DNA from: DASYPQ01 sp041488095
Lineage (GTDB): Bacteria > Planctomycetota > UBA1135 > GCA-002686595
Reading direction: 5' to 3'
Assembly: GCA_041488095.1 (NCBI GenBank)
Contig: JBGPOP010000016.1
Location: 34,903-98,902 of the forward strand
DNA length: 64,000 bases
Shown: positions 8,901 through 17,441 of the stretch, in pieces
Layout of the letters: the number at the start of each line of letters is the position of its first letter
Position numbering within the stretch: position 1 is the stretch's first letter
Position numbers and translations under genes: made by a program
The notes under the pieces: generated by a model
The model's database searches: none
Told to the model about the DNA's origin: nothing
The model's input: only the letters and a program-made list of their open reading frames with translations

Positions 8901-11284
8901 CAGCGCCGTCCCCCACGCGACAGGACGGGGGACCTCGCCTCCTTCTCGCGCAGCGCCTTGAGCACCTTGCCTGGCGTGAACGGCAGATGCTTCAGGCGGA
9001 TCCCGACCGCGTCGAACACGGCGTTCGAGATCGCGGGGATCGAGGGGTGAAGCGGTCCCTCGCCGGCTTCCTTCGCGCCGTAGGGTCCCTCGGGGTCGAG
9101 GCTCTCGACGATCAGCGCGTAGAGCTCGGGCGTGTCGACCGCGGTCGGGATGCGGTAGTCGAGCAGGGACGGGCCCGCGTGCAAGCCGAAGCGGTTCACG
9201 TCGTGGTCCTCGAGGAGCGCCTCGGCGATCCCCATGTAGGCCGAGCCTTCCATCTGGCCGGCGACGAGCATCGGGTTCAGCGCCCGTCCGCAGTCGTGCG
9301 CGATCCAGACCTTCTCGCAGGTGATCCGTCCGGTCTCCAGGTCGACGGAGACCTCGGCCACGTGCGCGGTGAAGGAGTACGCCGGCGCGGCGCCGATCGT
9401 GCCGCCGCGGTAGTCGCCGCCGAGCGTGGGGGTGTTGTACGACCCGGTCGAGCCGAGCGTGTCGAAGCGCTCCTCCGCGATCTGGAACGCTTCCGCGATC
9501 GGGATCGAGCGCGAGGCGTCGGCCAGGTCGATCGCGCGGCCCGAGGCGAGGCGCACGCGGGAAACCTCGACCTTCCAGGCCTCGGCCACGGCCTGGACGA
9601 TCTGCGCACGGAGCTTGCGGCAGGCGTCGATCGTGGCGTTGCCGACCATGAACGTGACGCGCGAGGAGTACGCGCCGAGGTCGACCGGGCAGAGGTCGGT
9701 GTCGGCCGCGACGACGCGCACGTCGAGCACGTCCAGGCCGAGCTCCTCGGCGACGAGGTAGGCGACGACGGAGTTCGACCCCTGGCCGATGTCGTTGCCG
9801 CCGGTGAACACCGTGACGCGTCCGGATCGCTCGAGGGCGAGCTGGATCCCGGCCTGCGGCAGCGGATTCGGGTACACCGGATAGTTCGTGCCCGAGATGT
9901 ACATCGAGCCGGCGACGCCGAGCCCGCGGCCGCGGGGCAGCCGGCCGCGGCGCTCGCGCCAGCCGCTGGCTCGCTCGACCTCGTCGAGGCAGGCGAGGAA
10001 GCCGTTCGAGGTGATGCGCTGGCCGTTGACCGTGTGCGTGTTCTCGCCCTGGAAGTTCTTGCGCCGGATCTCGATCGGGTCGAGCCCGAGCTTCTCGGCC
10101 ACCTGGTCGAGCTGCACCTCGAAGGCGAAGCGCGGCTGCACCGACCCGTGCCCGCGCTTCGGCCCGCAGGGCGGCTTGTTGGTGAAGACCCGCGTGCTGT
10201 CGAAGCGGTAGCTCGGGAAGTGGTAGGGGCCGGTCAGGAGCTGTCCGGCGTAGTAGGCGGTCACCAGGCCGAAGGAGCTGTAGGCCCCGCCGTCGATCAG
10301 GATCTTCGCGTCGACGCCGGTGATCCGCCCGTCCTTCTTCGCGCCGGTCTTGTAGCGCATGTGCATCGGGTGGCGGCCGCGGTGGGCGTAGAAGACCTCC
10401 TCGCGCGTCCAAAGCATCTTGACCGGGCGCCCGGTGATCATCGCGAGCTTGGCCACGCAGAACTCGAGGCTGAAGGGGTCGGACTTCCCGCCGAAGGCGC
10501 CGCCCAGCGCGGGCTGGACGACGCGGATCCTCGCGATCGGCAGCTCGAGGACGCGCGCCAGGGCGCGCTGCACGTAGTGCGTGATCTGGGTCGCCGACCA
10601 GACCGTCAGAAGGCCGTCGGCGGAAAATTGGGCGACGGCACAGTGCGGCTCGATCGGGGTGTGCGTCGTGCCGTGGAAGAAGTAGTCGTCCTCGACGACG
10701 ACGTCGGCCCGGGCGAGCTCGCCCTCGATGTCGCCGAAGGAGAGGGCCACGTGCTTCGAGATGTTCCCGGGACCCTTCGAGTCCTCGTGGATGCGCGGCT
10801 CGACGGCCGCGAGCGCCTCGAAGGGATCGTAGAAGGCCTTCAGCGGCTCGTACTCGACCGCGATGAGCTTTACCGCCGCGTTGGCCGTGTCCTCGTCGAC
10901 TGCGGCGACTGCGGCGACCTCGTCGCCGACGAAGCGGACCTTGTCGAGCGCGAGCGCGTGCTCGTCCGGCGTCCAGGGGATCACGCCGTACGGGATGGGC
11001 ATGTCCTTGCCGGTGATGACCGCGTGCACGCCGGGGAGCGCGAGGGCGCGCGAGGCATCGATCGACCGGATCCGCGCGTGGGCGTGGGGGCTGCGCAGGG
11101 TCTTGGCGTGGAGCATCCCGGGCAGGGCGATGTCGTCGGCGTAGACGGCCGCTCCGGTCGCCTTGGCCAGGCCGTCGACCTTGGGCAAGGGCTTCCCGAT
11201 GACGCGGAAGTCGCGGTTCTCGCGGTCGCCGGGCGGGCGGTCGCCCCAGGGAGCACCCGGGCCGTGCAGATCTCGCGCGCCCAT
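8900..11284 (-). CDS. hcrA: Molybdopterin-binding large subunit, xanthine oxidase family (HcrA-like), 794 aa
   Basis: Catalytic Mo-cofactor subunit of a heterotrimeric Mo hydroxylase. After an N-terminal linker of about 25 residues the hammerhead domain begins (RVIGKPLPKVDGLAKATG). Cofactor-binding motifs follow: ALGGAFGGK, then PPCGPKRGHGS, then GGNDIGQGSNS. Near the C-terminus, GAKEAGEGPLHP supplies the conserved active-site Glu. The length is close to that of the 4-hydroxybenzoyl-CoA reductase alpha subunit. The gene overlaps its neighbours by 4 bases on both sides. Reading order is small, large, medium subunit. It could also be a related aldehyde or purine hydroxylase, but the [4Fe-4S] insert of the FAD partner argues for a reductase. 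Confidence 0.85.
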   Translation of the reverse strand: MGARDLHGPGAPWGDRPPGDRENRDFRVIGKPLPKVDGLAKATGAAVYADDIALPGMLHAKTLRSPHAHARIRSIDASRALALPGVHAVITGKDMPIPYGVIPWTPDEHALALDKVRFVGDEVAAVAAVDEDTANAAVKLIAVEYEPLKAFYDPFEALAAVEPRIHEDSKGPGNISKHVALSFGDIEGELARADVVVEDDYFFHGTTHTPIEPHCAVAQFSADGLLTVWSATQITHYVQRALARVLELPIARIRVVQPALGGAFGGKSDPFSLEFCVAKLAMITGRPVKMLWTREEVFYAHRGRHPMHMRYKTGAKKDGRITGVDAKILIDGGAYSSFGLVTAYYAGQLLTGPYHFPSYRFDSTRVFTNKPPCGPKRGHGSVQPRFAFEVQLDQVAEKLGLDPIEIRRKNFQGENTHTVNGQRITSNGFLACLDEVERASGWRERRGRLPRGRGLGVAGSMYISGTNYPVYPNPLPQAGIQLALERSGRVTVFTGGNDIGQGSNSVVAYLVAEELGLDVLDVRVVAADTDLCPVDLGAYSSRVTFMVGNATIDACRKLRAQIVQAVAEAWKVEVSRVRLASGRAIDLADASRSIPIAEAFQIAEERFDTLGSTGSYNTPTLGGDYRGGTIGAAPAYSFTAHVAEVSVDLETGRITCEKVWIAHDCGRALNPMLVAGQMEGSAYMGIAEALLEDHDVNRFGLHAGPSLLDYRIPTAVDTPELYALIVESLDPEGPYGAKEAGEGPLHPSIPAISNAVFDAVGIRLKHLPFTPGKVLKALREKEARSPVLSRGGRR

Positions 11285-11883
11285 CACGCACCCCGCTTCT
11301 GTCGCTCGGCCCGAAGCCTGGCTGCGGCCTCGCGTGCGCGGGCCTGCGCCTCCTCGGGTTTCATGCGCTGCGCCTCCCACGAGCGCGGCGCCGGCGCGAT
11401 GCCGAGCGATTCGGCGATCGCGAGCTCGACCGCCTCGAAGATCTGCGTGTAGCCCGTGCAGCGGCACAGGTTCCCGGAGAGGGCCTCGCGGATCTCCGCG
11501 CGGGTGGGACACGGGTTCGTGTCCAGGAGCGCGCGGGCCGAGAGCATCATCCCCGGCTGGCAGAAGCCGCACTGGAGCGCGCCGCACTTGTCGAAGGCCG
11601 CCTGGATCGGATCGGGCCCGACGCCGCCGGCCTGGATGTGGAGCGGCATCAGCCCTTCGATCGTCGTGATCTCGCGTCCCTCGACCGTCGCGGCGACCGT
11701 GATGCAGGAAAGCCAGGGCTTCCCGTCGACGAGCACGGTGCATGCCCCGCAGTCGCCCTTGTCGCAGCCCTGCTTGGATCCGATCAGGCCCAGGCGGTAG
11801 CGCAGGACCTCGAGCAGGGTCCAGTGGTCGGGAGCCGCGACCTCGACGTCGTCGCCGTTGACCTTCAAGGAGAGCGAACGCAT
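11284..11883 (-). CDS. hcrC: [2Fe-2S] small subunit of the molybdenum hydroxylase (HcrC-like), 199 aa
   Basis: Electron-transfer subunit with two [2Fe-2S] clusters. The plant-ferredoxin-type domain has the ligands CDKGDCGACTVLVDGK followed by a Cys in SCITV. The helical domain has CGFCQPGMML and, further on, NLCRCTGYTQI. The protein is about 40 residues longer than usual, because a Glu/Arg/Ala-rich tail (about 160-199) ends it. The tail may be a coiled coil and has no assigned role. It is the first gene of the three-gene unit, and its stop overlaps the large-subunit ATG. recQ ends 52 bases upstream on the same strand, so cotranscription from recQ is possible. Confidence 0.88.
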   Translation of the reverse strand: MRSLSLKVNGDDVEVAAPDHWTLLEVLRYRLGLIGSKQGCDKGDCGACTVLVDGKPWLSCITVAATVEGREITTIEGLMPLHIQAGGVGPDPIQAAFDKCGALQCGFCQPGMMLSARALLDTNPCPTRAEIREALSGNLCRCTGYTQIFEAVELAIAESLGIAPAPRSWEAQRMKPEEAQARAREAAARLRAERQKRGA

Positions 11884-11935
11884 GGCCTCATTCTCGCCGC
11901 TCGTGTGAGGGAGGACAAGCGCGGGACGCGTCCGA

Positions 11936-13960
11936 TCACGCCATCCCGTGCTCCCGGATCGCCGCCAGGAATGCCGGACCGAGGTCCGCGGCCTTCTTGT
12001 CGCCGACTCCCTTGGTCGCGCGGAACTCCTCGGGCGTCCGCGGCCTCCGCGCGGCCATCGACAGCAGCGTCCGGTCGTTGAACACGATGTACGGCGGCAC
12101 GCCGCGATCGCGCGCGATCTCGCGGCGCAGTTCGCGCAGTCGATCGAAGAGAGCCTGGTCGGGCGGGGGGAGGCCCTCCTCCGTCGCGGACGCGCGGACC
12201 GCGCTCCTCGTCTTCTCGCCCTTCGACTTCGGCACCACCGGCGCGAAGAGCGCCACCGACCGCTCGCCGCGCATGACCTCGACGCCGCTCTTCGAGAGGA
12301 AGAGGATCGGGTACTCGCCGTCGGCGACGCGCAGGTGGCCCTGGCCGACGAGCTGCTCGATCCACGCGCGCACCTCGCGCGCGCCGTGCTCCTTCAGCAG
12401 GCCGTAGGTCGACAGCGCGTCGTGCCCGGTCTGGCGCATCTTCTCGGTCCTGGCGCCGCGCAGAACGTCCGTGACGTGCGCGGCACCGAAGCGCTGGCCG
12501 GTCTTCACGACGCACGAGAGGACCTTCTGCGCCACGACCTCTCCGTCCGCCACGCGCTGGATCTCGCCCAGGCACACGTCGCAGGCCCCGCAGCCTCCTT
12601 CCCGTCCGGGGAGCGTCTCGCCGAAGTACTCGCACAGCGCGCGATGGCGGCACAGAGCGCCGGTGGCAAGGTTCCACACGTGGGAAAGACGCTCGAGCGC
12701 GTCCTGCAGATCCGCGCCCGCGTCCTGCACGCCGCCCGCCTGCGCCTCCCGCGCGCTGTGCTCGATCAAGTTCCTCCAGCCGTGGAAATCCGCGCCGCCG
12801 TAGAACAGGACGCACTCGGCCGGCAGACCGTCCCGCCCGGCGCGGCCGGTCTCCTGGCTGTACTGCTCGACGCCCTTCGGCAGGCTCCCGTGCACGACGA
12901 AGCGGACATCCGGGCGGTCGATCCCCATCCCGAACGCGACCGTGGCGACGACGACGTCGAGATCCTCGGCCTGGAAGGCGCGCTGCGTGCGCTTGCGCTG
13001 CGAGGGCTCGAGCCCGGCGTGGTAGGGCTCGCAGCGGACGCCTCGCGCGCGAAGCTCGGCGGAGAGCTCCTCGACATCGCTCCGGCGCAGGCAGTAGACG
13101 ATGCCGGCCTCCTGCGCGTGCCGTGAGAGGACGCCCTCGACCTGCGAGGCGAGATCCCTCCGCGGCAGCACGCGGTAGGTCAGGTTGGGACGGTCGAAGC
13201 TTCCCACCATCATCTCGGGCTCCCGCAGGGAGAGCTGCGCGGCGATGTCCTCGCGCACGCGCTGCGTCGCGGTCGCGGTGTAGGCCTGGATCGGCATCCC
13301 GGGCAGCCTCCGCCGCAGCTCGCCGAGCTCCCGATACTCGGGGCGGAAGTCGTGACCCCAGTGGCTGATGCAGTGGGCTTCGTCGATCGCGACGCCGGAG
13401 AGCCCGAAGCCCTCCAGCCGCTCGAGGAAGCCCGAGGTCATCAGCCGCTCCGGCGAGACATAGAGCAGCTTCAGCGCTCCGCGCTCGAGATCGCGCTCGA
13501 CCTCGCGGCGCTCGGAGGACTCCTGGGCGCTGGTCAACATCTCCGCGGGCACTCCGTCCTCACGAAGCGCATCCACCTGGTCCTGCATCAGCGAGATCAG
13601 CGGGCTGACCACGACGGTCAGGCCCGGCCTCAGGAGAGCGGGTGCCTGGTAGCACAGGCTCTTCCCTCCGCCGGTCGGCATGACGAGGAGCGCGTCGCGG
13701 CCTTCCAGCGCCGCGCGCATCGCCCGGTCCTGGAGCGGCCGCAGCTCCTCGAACCCGAAGGTCCGCCGGACGACCTCGAGCAGGGGGGCCAGAGGATCGC
13801 CGAGGACCGCCCCGGGCTCCGGCCCGGGGGACACAGATATAGAGGAAGGAAGCTCCACGTCCGGGGGACCGATTGGAGCAGGTCGCGGTGTCGGATCAAG
13901 CCGTCGTTTTTCTCCTTCGGAGGCATTCGGGACGGCTCGGGAGCTTGTGCGACCGGTCAC
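11936..13960 (-). CDS. recQ: ATP-dependent DNA helicase RecQ, 674 aa
   Basis: 3'-5' DNA helicase for recombination and fork repair. Residues 1-55 are a low-complexity leader. The Superfamily 2 core then shows Walker A MPTGGGKS with Lys100, DEAH at 193-196 followed by the RecQ aromatic loop (CISHWGHDFRPEY), and motif VI QETGRAGRDG. The zinc-binding part of the RQC domain shows the cysteines of GGCGACDVC. An HRDC domain ends the protein (about residues 585-665, with ATKGVGDKKAADLG). All major RecQ modules are present, so it should be active. It starts at ATG 13960 and is divergent from the FAD oxidoreductase at 14025, with 64 bases between the starts. Confidence 0.95.
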   Translation of the reverse strand: MTGRTSSRAVPNASEGEKRRLDPTPRPAPIGPPDVELPSSISVSPGPEPGAVLGDPLAPLLEVVRRTFGFEELRPLQDRAMRAALEGRDALLVMPTGGGKSLCYQAPALLRPGLTVVVSPLISLMQDQVDALREDGVPAEMLTSAQESSERREVERDLERGALKLLYVSPERLMTSGFLERLEGFGLSGVAIDEAHCISHWGHDFRPEYRELGELRRRLPGMPIQAYTATATQRVREDIAAQLSLREPEMMVGSFDRPNLTYRVLPRRDLASQVEGVLSRHAQEAGIVYCLRRSDVEELSAELRARGVRCEPYHAGLEPSQRKRTQRAFQAEDLDVVVATVAFGMGIDRPDVRFVVHGSLPKGVEQYSQETGRAGRDGLPAECVLFYGGADFHGWRNLIEHSAREAQAGGVQDAGADLQDALERLSHVWNLATGALCRHRALCEYFGETLPGREGGCGACDVCLGEIQRVADGEVVAQKVLSCVVKTGQRFGAAHVTDVLRGARTEKMRQTGHDALSTYGLLKEHGAREVRAWIEQLVGQGHLRVADGEYPILFLSKSGVEVMRGERSVALFAPVVPKSKGEKTRSAVRASATEEGLPPPDQALFDRLRELRREIARDRGVPPYIVFNDRTLLSMAARRPRTPEEFRATKGVGDKKAADLGPAFLAAIREHGMA

Positions 13961-14024
13961 GGGCAGGCTACACCCTGCGTAGACCGCGCGCCCCTCGCCA
14001 CCCTCGCACTACCGGTCCCCGCCC

Positions 14025-15293
14025 GTGCACGTCGCGATCATCGGCAACGGAATCGCCGGCATCACCGCCGCCCGCGAGCTGCGCAAGCGCAAGCCCGACT
14101 GGCGGATCACCGTGATCTCGGGCGAGTCGGACCACCCCTATTCGCGGCCGGCCCTCATGTACGTGTTCATGGGGCACCTGCGCTACGAGCACACCAAGCT
14201 CTACGAGGACTGGTTCTGGCCGAGGAACCGGATCGACCTCGTGCGCGCGTGGGTGACGCGCATCGACGTCGCGAGGAAAGTGGTCGAGCTCGACCATGGA
14301 GCGCCGATCGCCTGGGACCAGCTCGTGATCGCGACCGGGAGCCAGTCGAACAGGTTCGGCTGGCCGGGGCAGGACCTCGCGGGCGTGCAGGGACTGTACG
14401 GCCTCCAGGACCTCGAGCTGCTCGAGGGGAACTGCCGCGGCGCCAAGCGGGCGGTGATCGTCGGCGGCGGCTTGATCGGCATCGAGCTGGCCGAGATGCT
14501 CCACTCGCGCGGGATCGCCATCACCTTCCTCGTCCGCGAGGCCTCCTACTGGAGCAACATCATGCCCGCGGAGGAGTCGCAGCTCATCAACCAGGTCATC
14601 CGCCGCGAGGGCCTGGACCTGCGCCTGTCGACTCAGCTCCGTGAGATCGTCGACGACGGGAAGGGCCGCGCCTGCGCGGTGATCACGGACCGGGGCGAGA
14701 AGATCGAGTGCCAGCTCGTCGGCTTGACGGCGGGGGTGTCGCCGAGCATCGGCCTCCTGGCCGGCTCGGGGATCGAGACCGGCCGCGGCGTGCTCGTCGA
14801 CCCGTCCTTCCGCACGAACGTCCCGGGAGTCCATGCGGCCGGGGACTGCGCCGAGATCCGGATGCCCGGCGGCAAGAACCGCATCGAGCAGCTGTGGTAC
14901 ACGGGAAAGATGCACGGCCAGGTGCTCGCGCGCGTGCTGGCGGGGGAGGACGCGAGCTACGACCGCGGGATCTGGTTCAACTCGGCCAAGTTCCTGGACC
15001 TCGAGTACCAGACCTACGGCCTGGTCCACATGAACGTGCCGGGGGAGAGGAACCTGTACTGGCAGGCGGGGGACGGCCTCCACGCGCTGCGCCTCGTCTA
15101 CACGGACGAGGCCGTGATCGGCTTCAACGCGCTCGGGATCCGCTATCGGCACAAGACGTGCGAGCGCTGGATCCAGGAGAAGCGCAGCGTCGAGTACGTG
15201 ATGCAGAACCTGCCCGAGGCGAACTTCGATCCCGAGTTCTTCCGACGGCACGAGCGGGAGATGGTGCGGGCCTGGAAGGAGCAGATCGCGTGA
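14025..15293 (+). CDS. FAD/NAD(P)-dependent oxidoreductase, 422 aa
   Basis: Two-dinucleotide-binding-domain flavoprotein of the NirB/ferredoxin-reductase type. The FAD motif IIGNGIAGITAA is at residues 5-16. ATGSQSNRFGWPGQ is the end of the FAD domain, a second GxGxxG (VIVGGGLIGIELAE) near 150 binds NAD(P), and GVHAAGDCAEI near 275 is the conserved FAD-ribityl Asp motif. The last 100 residues or so are an extra domain with no family I can name. The start is GTG 14025. Its stop overlaps the start of the membrane polyferredoxin gene (GTGA), so the two are probably an electron-transfer pair linking NAD(P)H, or a low-potential donor, to the membrane protein. Confidence 0.82.
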   Translation: MHVAIIGNGIAGITAARELRKRKPDWRITVISGESDHPYSRPALMYVFMGHLRYEHTKLYEDWFWPRNRIDLVRAWVTRIDVARKVVELDHGAPIAWDQLVIATGSQSNRFGWPGQDLAGVQGLYGLQDLELLEGNCRGAKRAVIVGGGLIGIELAEMLHSRGIAITFLVREASYWSNIMPAEESQLINQVIRREGLDLRLSTQLREIVDDGKGRACAVITDRGEKIECQLVGLTAGVSPSIGLLAGSGIETGRGVLVDPSFRTNVPGVHAAGDCAEIRMPGGKNRIEQLWYTGKMHGQVLARVLAGEDASYDRGIWFNSAKFLDLEYQTYGLVHMNVPGERNLYWQAGDGLHALRLVYTDEAVIGFNALGIRYRHKTCERWIQEKRSVEYVMQNLPEANFDPEFFRRHEREMVRAWKEQIA

Positions 15294-16546
15294 GCGCAGG
15301 CTGGGTCGGCACGACGGCCATCGGCCTGATCGCGCTCGGCGCCTCGTGCGCGTTCTGGTTCGCGGCGAGGGGCAGGACGCCCGGGATTCGGCACGACGGG
15401 ATCATGTTCCGCGCGCTCACCGCGCGCGGCGCGATCGCCTGGCTGCTCGGGATCCTCTTCACCGGCTTCTACGTCGTCCTGTACTTCTACGAGGATCTGC
15501 AGGGGAAGGGCTTGCCGAGGGTTCTCGACGGAGGGATCCGACTGCTCGACCCGCTCTCCCGCGCGCTCTCCGGTCACGACGCCGACAAGTGGTTCCTGTA
15601 CGGAACGCTGTACACGCTCGCCGTGCTCGTGATGGGCGTGCGGATGCTCGCGAAGTACCGGCACAACCGCTACCACCAGGTGCGGACCTGCTCGGTGATG
15701 TTCTTCCAGCTCGGCTTCGCCTACCTGATCCCGGCGTTCCTGAAGGCGCTCGCGCAACCCGAGTTCTACTTCAGCTACTTCTGGCCGCTGAAGCCCTACT
15801 ACCTGTTCCCGAGCGGCATCCGCGACCTCATCAGCCGGCCGGGCGGGGTCGGCGTGTTCATGATCGCGTGGGCCGCGATCGCGACCTTCGTCGCGACACC
15901 GGTGCTGACCTTCTTCTACGGCAAGCGCTGGTACTGCTCGTGGGTGTGCGGCTGCGGCGGGCTCGCCGAGACGCTCGGCGACCCCTTCCGGCAGAACTCG
16001 GACAAGTCGCTGCGCGCGTGGAGGATCGAGCGCGTGACGATCCACTCGGTGCTCGTCCTGATCGTGATCACGACGGTGCTGCTCTGGCTCAACGCCTGGA
16101 AGGGGATCCTCGGCGGTGCGTCGCAGACGTTCGAGCGCCTCTACGGCCTGTACATCGGCGCGATCTTCTCGGGGGTCGTCGGTGTCGGCTTCTACCCGAT
16201 CTTCGGCAGCCGCGTGTGGTGCCGCTTCGGCTGCCCGATGGCGGCGATCCTGGGCTTCTTCCAGCGTTTCTTCAGCCGCTTCCGGATCACCACGAACGGT
16301 GGGCAGTGCATCTCCTGCGGCAACTGCTCGACCTATTGCGAGATGGGGATCGACGTGCGCGCGTACGCGCAGCGGGGAGAGAACATCGTGCGCGGCTCGT
16401 GCGTGGGCTGCGGCGTGTGCGCGGCGGTGTGCCCGCGCGGGGTGCTCTCGCTCGAGAACGGCAGCACGCACGCGGATCGCTACGCGGGCGCGGACCGGCC
16501 GGTGCAGGCGTTCCTGGAGGCCGCCGGGGTTCGCCCGCGGACCTGA
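15290..16546 (+). CDS. Membrane polyferredoxin, NapH/NosR/CcoG-like 4Fe-4S protein, 418 aa
   Basis: Integral membrane iron-sulfur protein. About six or seven hydrophobic segments cover residues 5-330. Two Cys clusters lie at membrane edges, WYCSWVCGCGG and WCRFGCPMAA; the second matches the CxxxCP motif of NapH/NosR/RdxA proteins. The C-terminal soluble part carries two classical [4Fe-4S] motifs, CISCGNCSTYC with a following Cys-poor loop, and CVGCGVCAAVCPRG. Such proteins pass electrons between quinol, flavin or ferredoxin pools and a partner. It is translationally coupled to the FAD oxidoreductase upstream. No terminal enzyme is next to it, so the final acceptor is unknown. Confidence 0.82.
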   Translation: MSAGWVGTTAIGLIALGASCAFWFAARGRTPGIRHDGIMFRALTARGAIAWLLGILFTGFYVVLYFYEDLQGKGLPRVLDGGIRLLDPLSRALSGHDADKWFLYGTLYTLAVLVMGVRMLAKYRHNRYHQVRTCSVMFFQLGFAYLIPAFLKALAQPEFYFSYFWPLKPYYLFPSGIRDLISRPGGVGVFMIAWAAIATFVATPVLTFFYGKRWYCSWVCGCGGLAETLGDPFRQNSDKSLRAWRIERVTIHSVLVLIVITTVLLWLNAWKGILGGASQTFERLYGLYIGAIFSGVVGVGFYPIFGSRVWCRFGCPMAAILGFFQRFFSRFRITTNGGQCISCGNCSTYCEMGIDVRAYAQRGENIVRGSCVGCGVCAAVCPRGVLSLENGSTHADRYAGADRPVQAFLEAAGVRPRT

Positions 16547-16627
16547 GGCTCCTGCCGGGGGCGAGTCCAGCCGATAAGCACCGAGCCCTCGTCGCGGGCG
16601 TGAACCGCCTGCAAGGATTCGGAGGTC

Positions 16628-17230
16628 GTGCAGAGCCCGAGCATTCTCTCCCAGCCCGCCCTGGTCCTCAACCGGTCCTGGCTCGCGATCCACACCGTGC
16701 CGATCCGGCACGCGCTCCATCTGATGTGCACGGGCGCGGCCAAGGCGGTGCAGCCGGATACCTACGAGGTCCACGGCTTCGAGTCCTGGGCCGACCTCGC
16801 CGTGCCGCCGGACGAGCCGTGCATCCGGAGCGTGCGCCTGCGGCTCAAGGTGCCCGAGGTCATCGTGCTGACGCGCCACGACGGCCTGCCGGTGCCCTCG
16901 GCGGTGTTCAACCGCAGGAACCTGTTCCGCCGCGACCACAACACCTGCCAGTACTGCGGCGCGCGGCCGGGGACGTCGGAGCTGTCGATCGACCATGTCG
17001 TGCCGCGTGCGCAGGGAGGCAGGAGCTCCTGGCGGAACTGCGCGCTCGCGTGCACGGAGTGCAACCACAGGAAGGGCGGCCGCACGCCGCGGGAGGCGGG
17101 GATGCGGCTCCTCGGCCGGCCGGAAAAGCCGGACTGGACGCCGTTCCTCGAGATTCCGGTCGGACGCGTGCGGCAGAGCTGGCGGCGATTCGTCAGCGAG
17201 AGGTACTGGGAGGCGCGGCTCGAGCCTTGA
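16628..17230 (+). CDS. HNH endonuclease, 200 aa
   Basis: The start is GTG 16628. The N-terminal half (LVLNRSWLAIHTVPIRHAL) belongs to a widespread HNH subgroup found as single genes in bacteria. The HNH core lies at about residues 98-145: CQYCGAR, then SIDHVVPRAQGG with the catalytic His of the H-N-H motif, then the Asn in WRNCALAC and CTECNHRKGG. Both zinc CxxC pairs are present, so it is likely folded and active on DNA. Its biological role is unknown. It stands alone, 81 bases after the polyferredoxin gene, with no methylase or phage gene beside it. Confidence 0.88.
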   Translation: MQSPSILSQPALVLNRSWLAIHTVPIRHALHLMCTGAAKAVQPDTYEVHGFESWADLAVPPDEPCIRSVRLRLKVPEVIVLTRHDGLPVPSAVFNRRNLFRRDHNTCQYCGARPGTSELSIDHVVPRAQGGRSSWRNCALACTECNHRKGGRTPREAGMRLLGRPEKPDWTPFLEIPVGRVRQSWRRFVSERYWEARLEP

Positions 17231-17318
17231 GTTCGCCGTCGGCCGCATCGCTCTCGGGCGGCGGCGGAAGGGGTCCCGTCTGTCTCGCGCTCTCCGACGG
17301 AGAGCAGGCCCGCGACAT

Positions 17319-17432
17319 TCACGTCGAGAATCCCAGCCGGGGCAGGACCACGAGCTGGAGCAGGAGCCATGCGGCCAGGACACCGAGCAGGATCAGGATG
17401 TCGTGCAGCACGTTCCCATCTTTTCGGTCCAC
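17319..17432 (-). CDS. Candidate 37-residue single-pass membrane peptide behind the YeeE gene
   Basis: A GTG at 17432 opens a 37-codon frame ending at TGA 17319-17321. The peptide has a charged head (VDRKDGNVLHD), one hydrophobic helix of about 21 residues (from ILILLGVLAAW to LVVLP), and a short basic end. It lies in the same reading frame as the upstream YeeE-type gene, separated only by that gene's TAG and three codons. It could be a separate small subunit, a readthrough extension adding a last helix, or chance. No Shine-Dalgarno is clear, so translation is unproven. Confidence 0.35.
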   Translation of the reverse strand: MDRKDGNVLHDILILLGVLAAWLLLQLVVLPRLGFST

Positions 17433-17441
17433 GGTGCGGAT

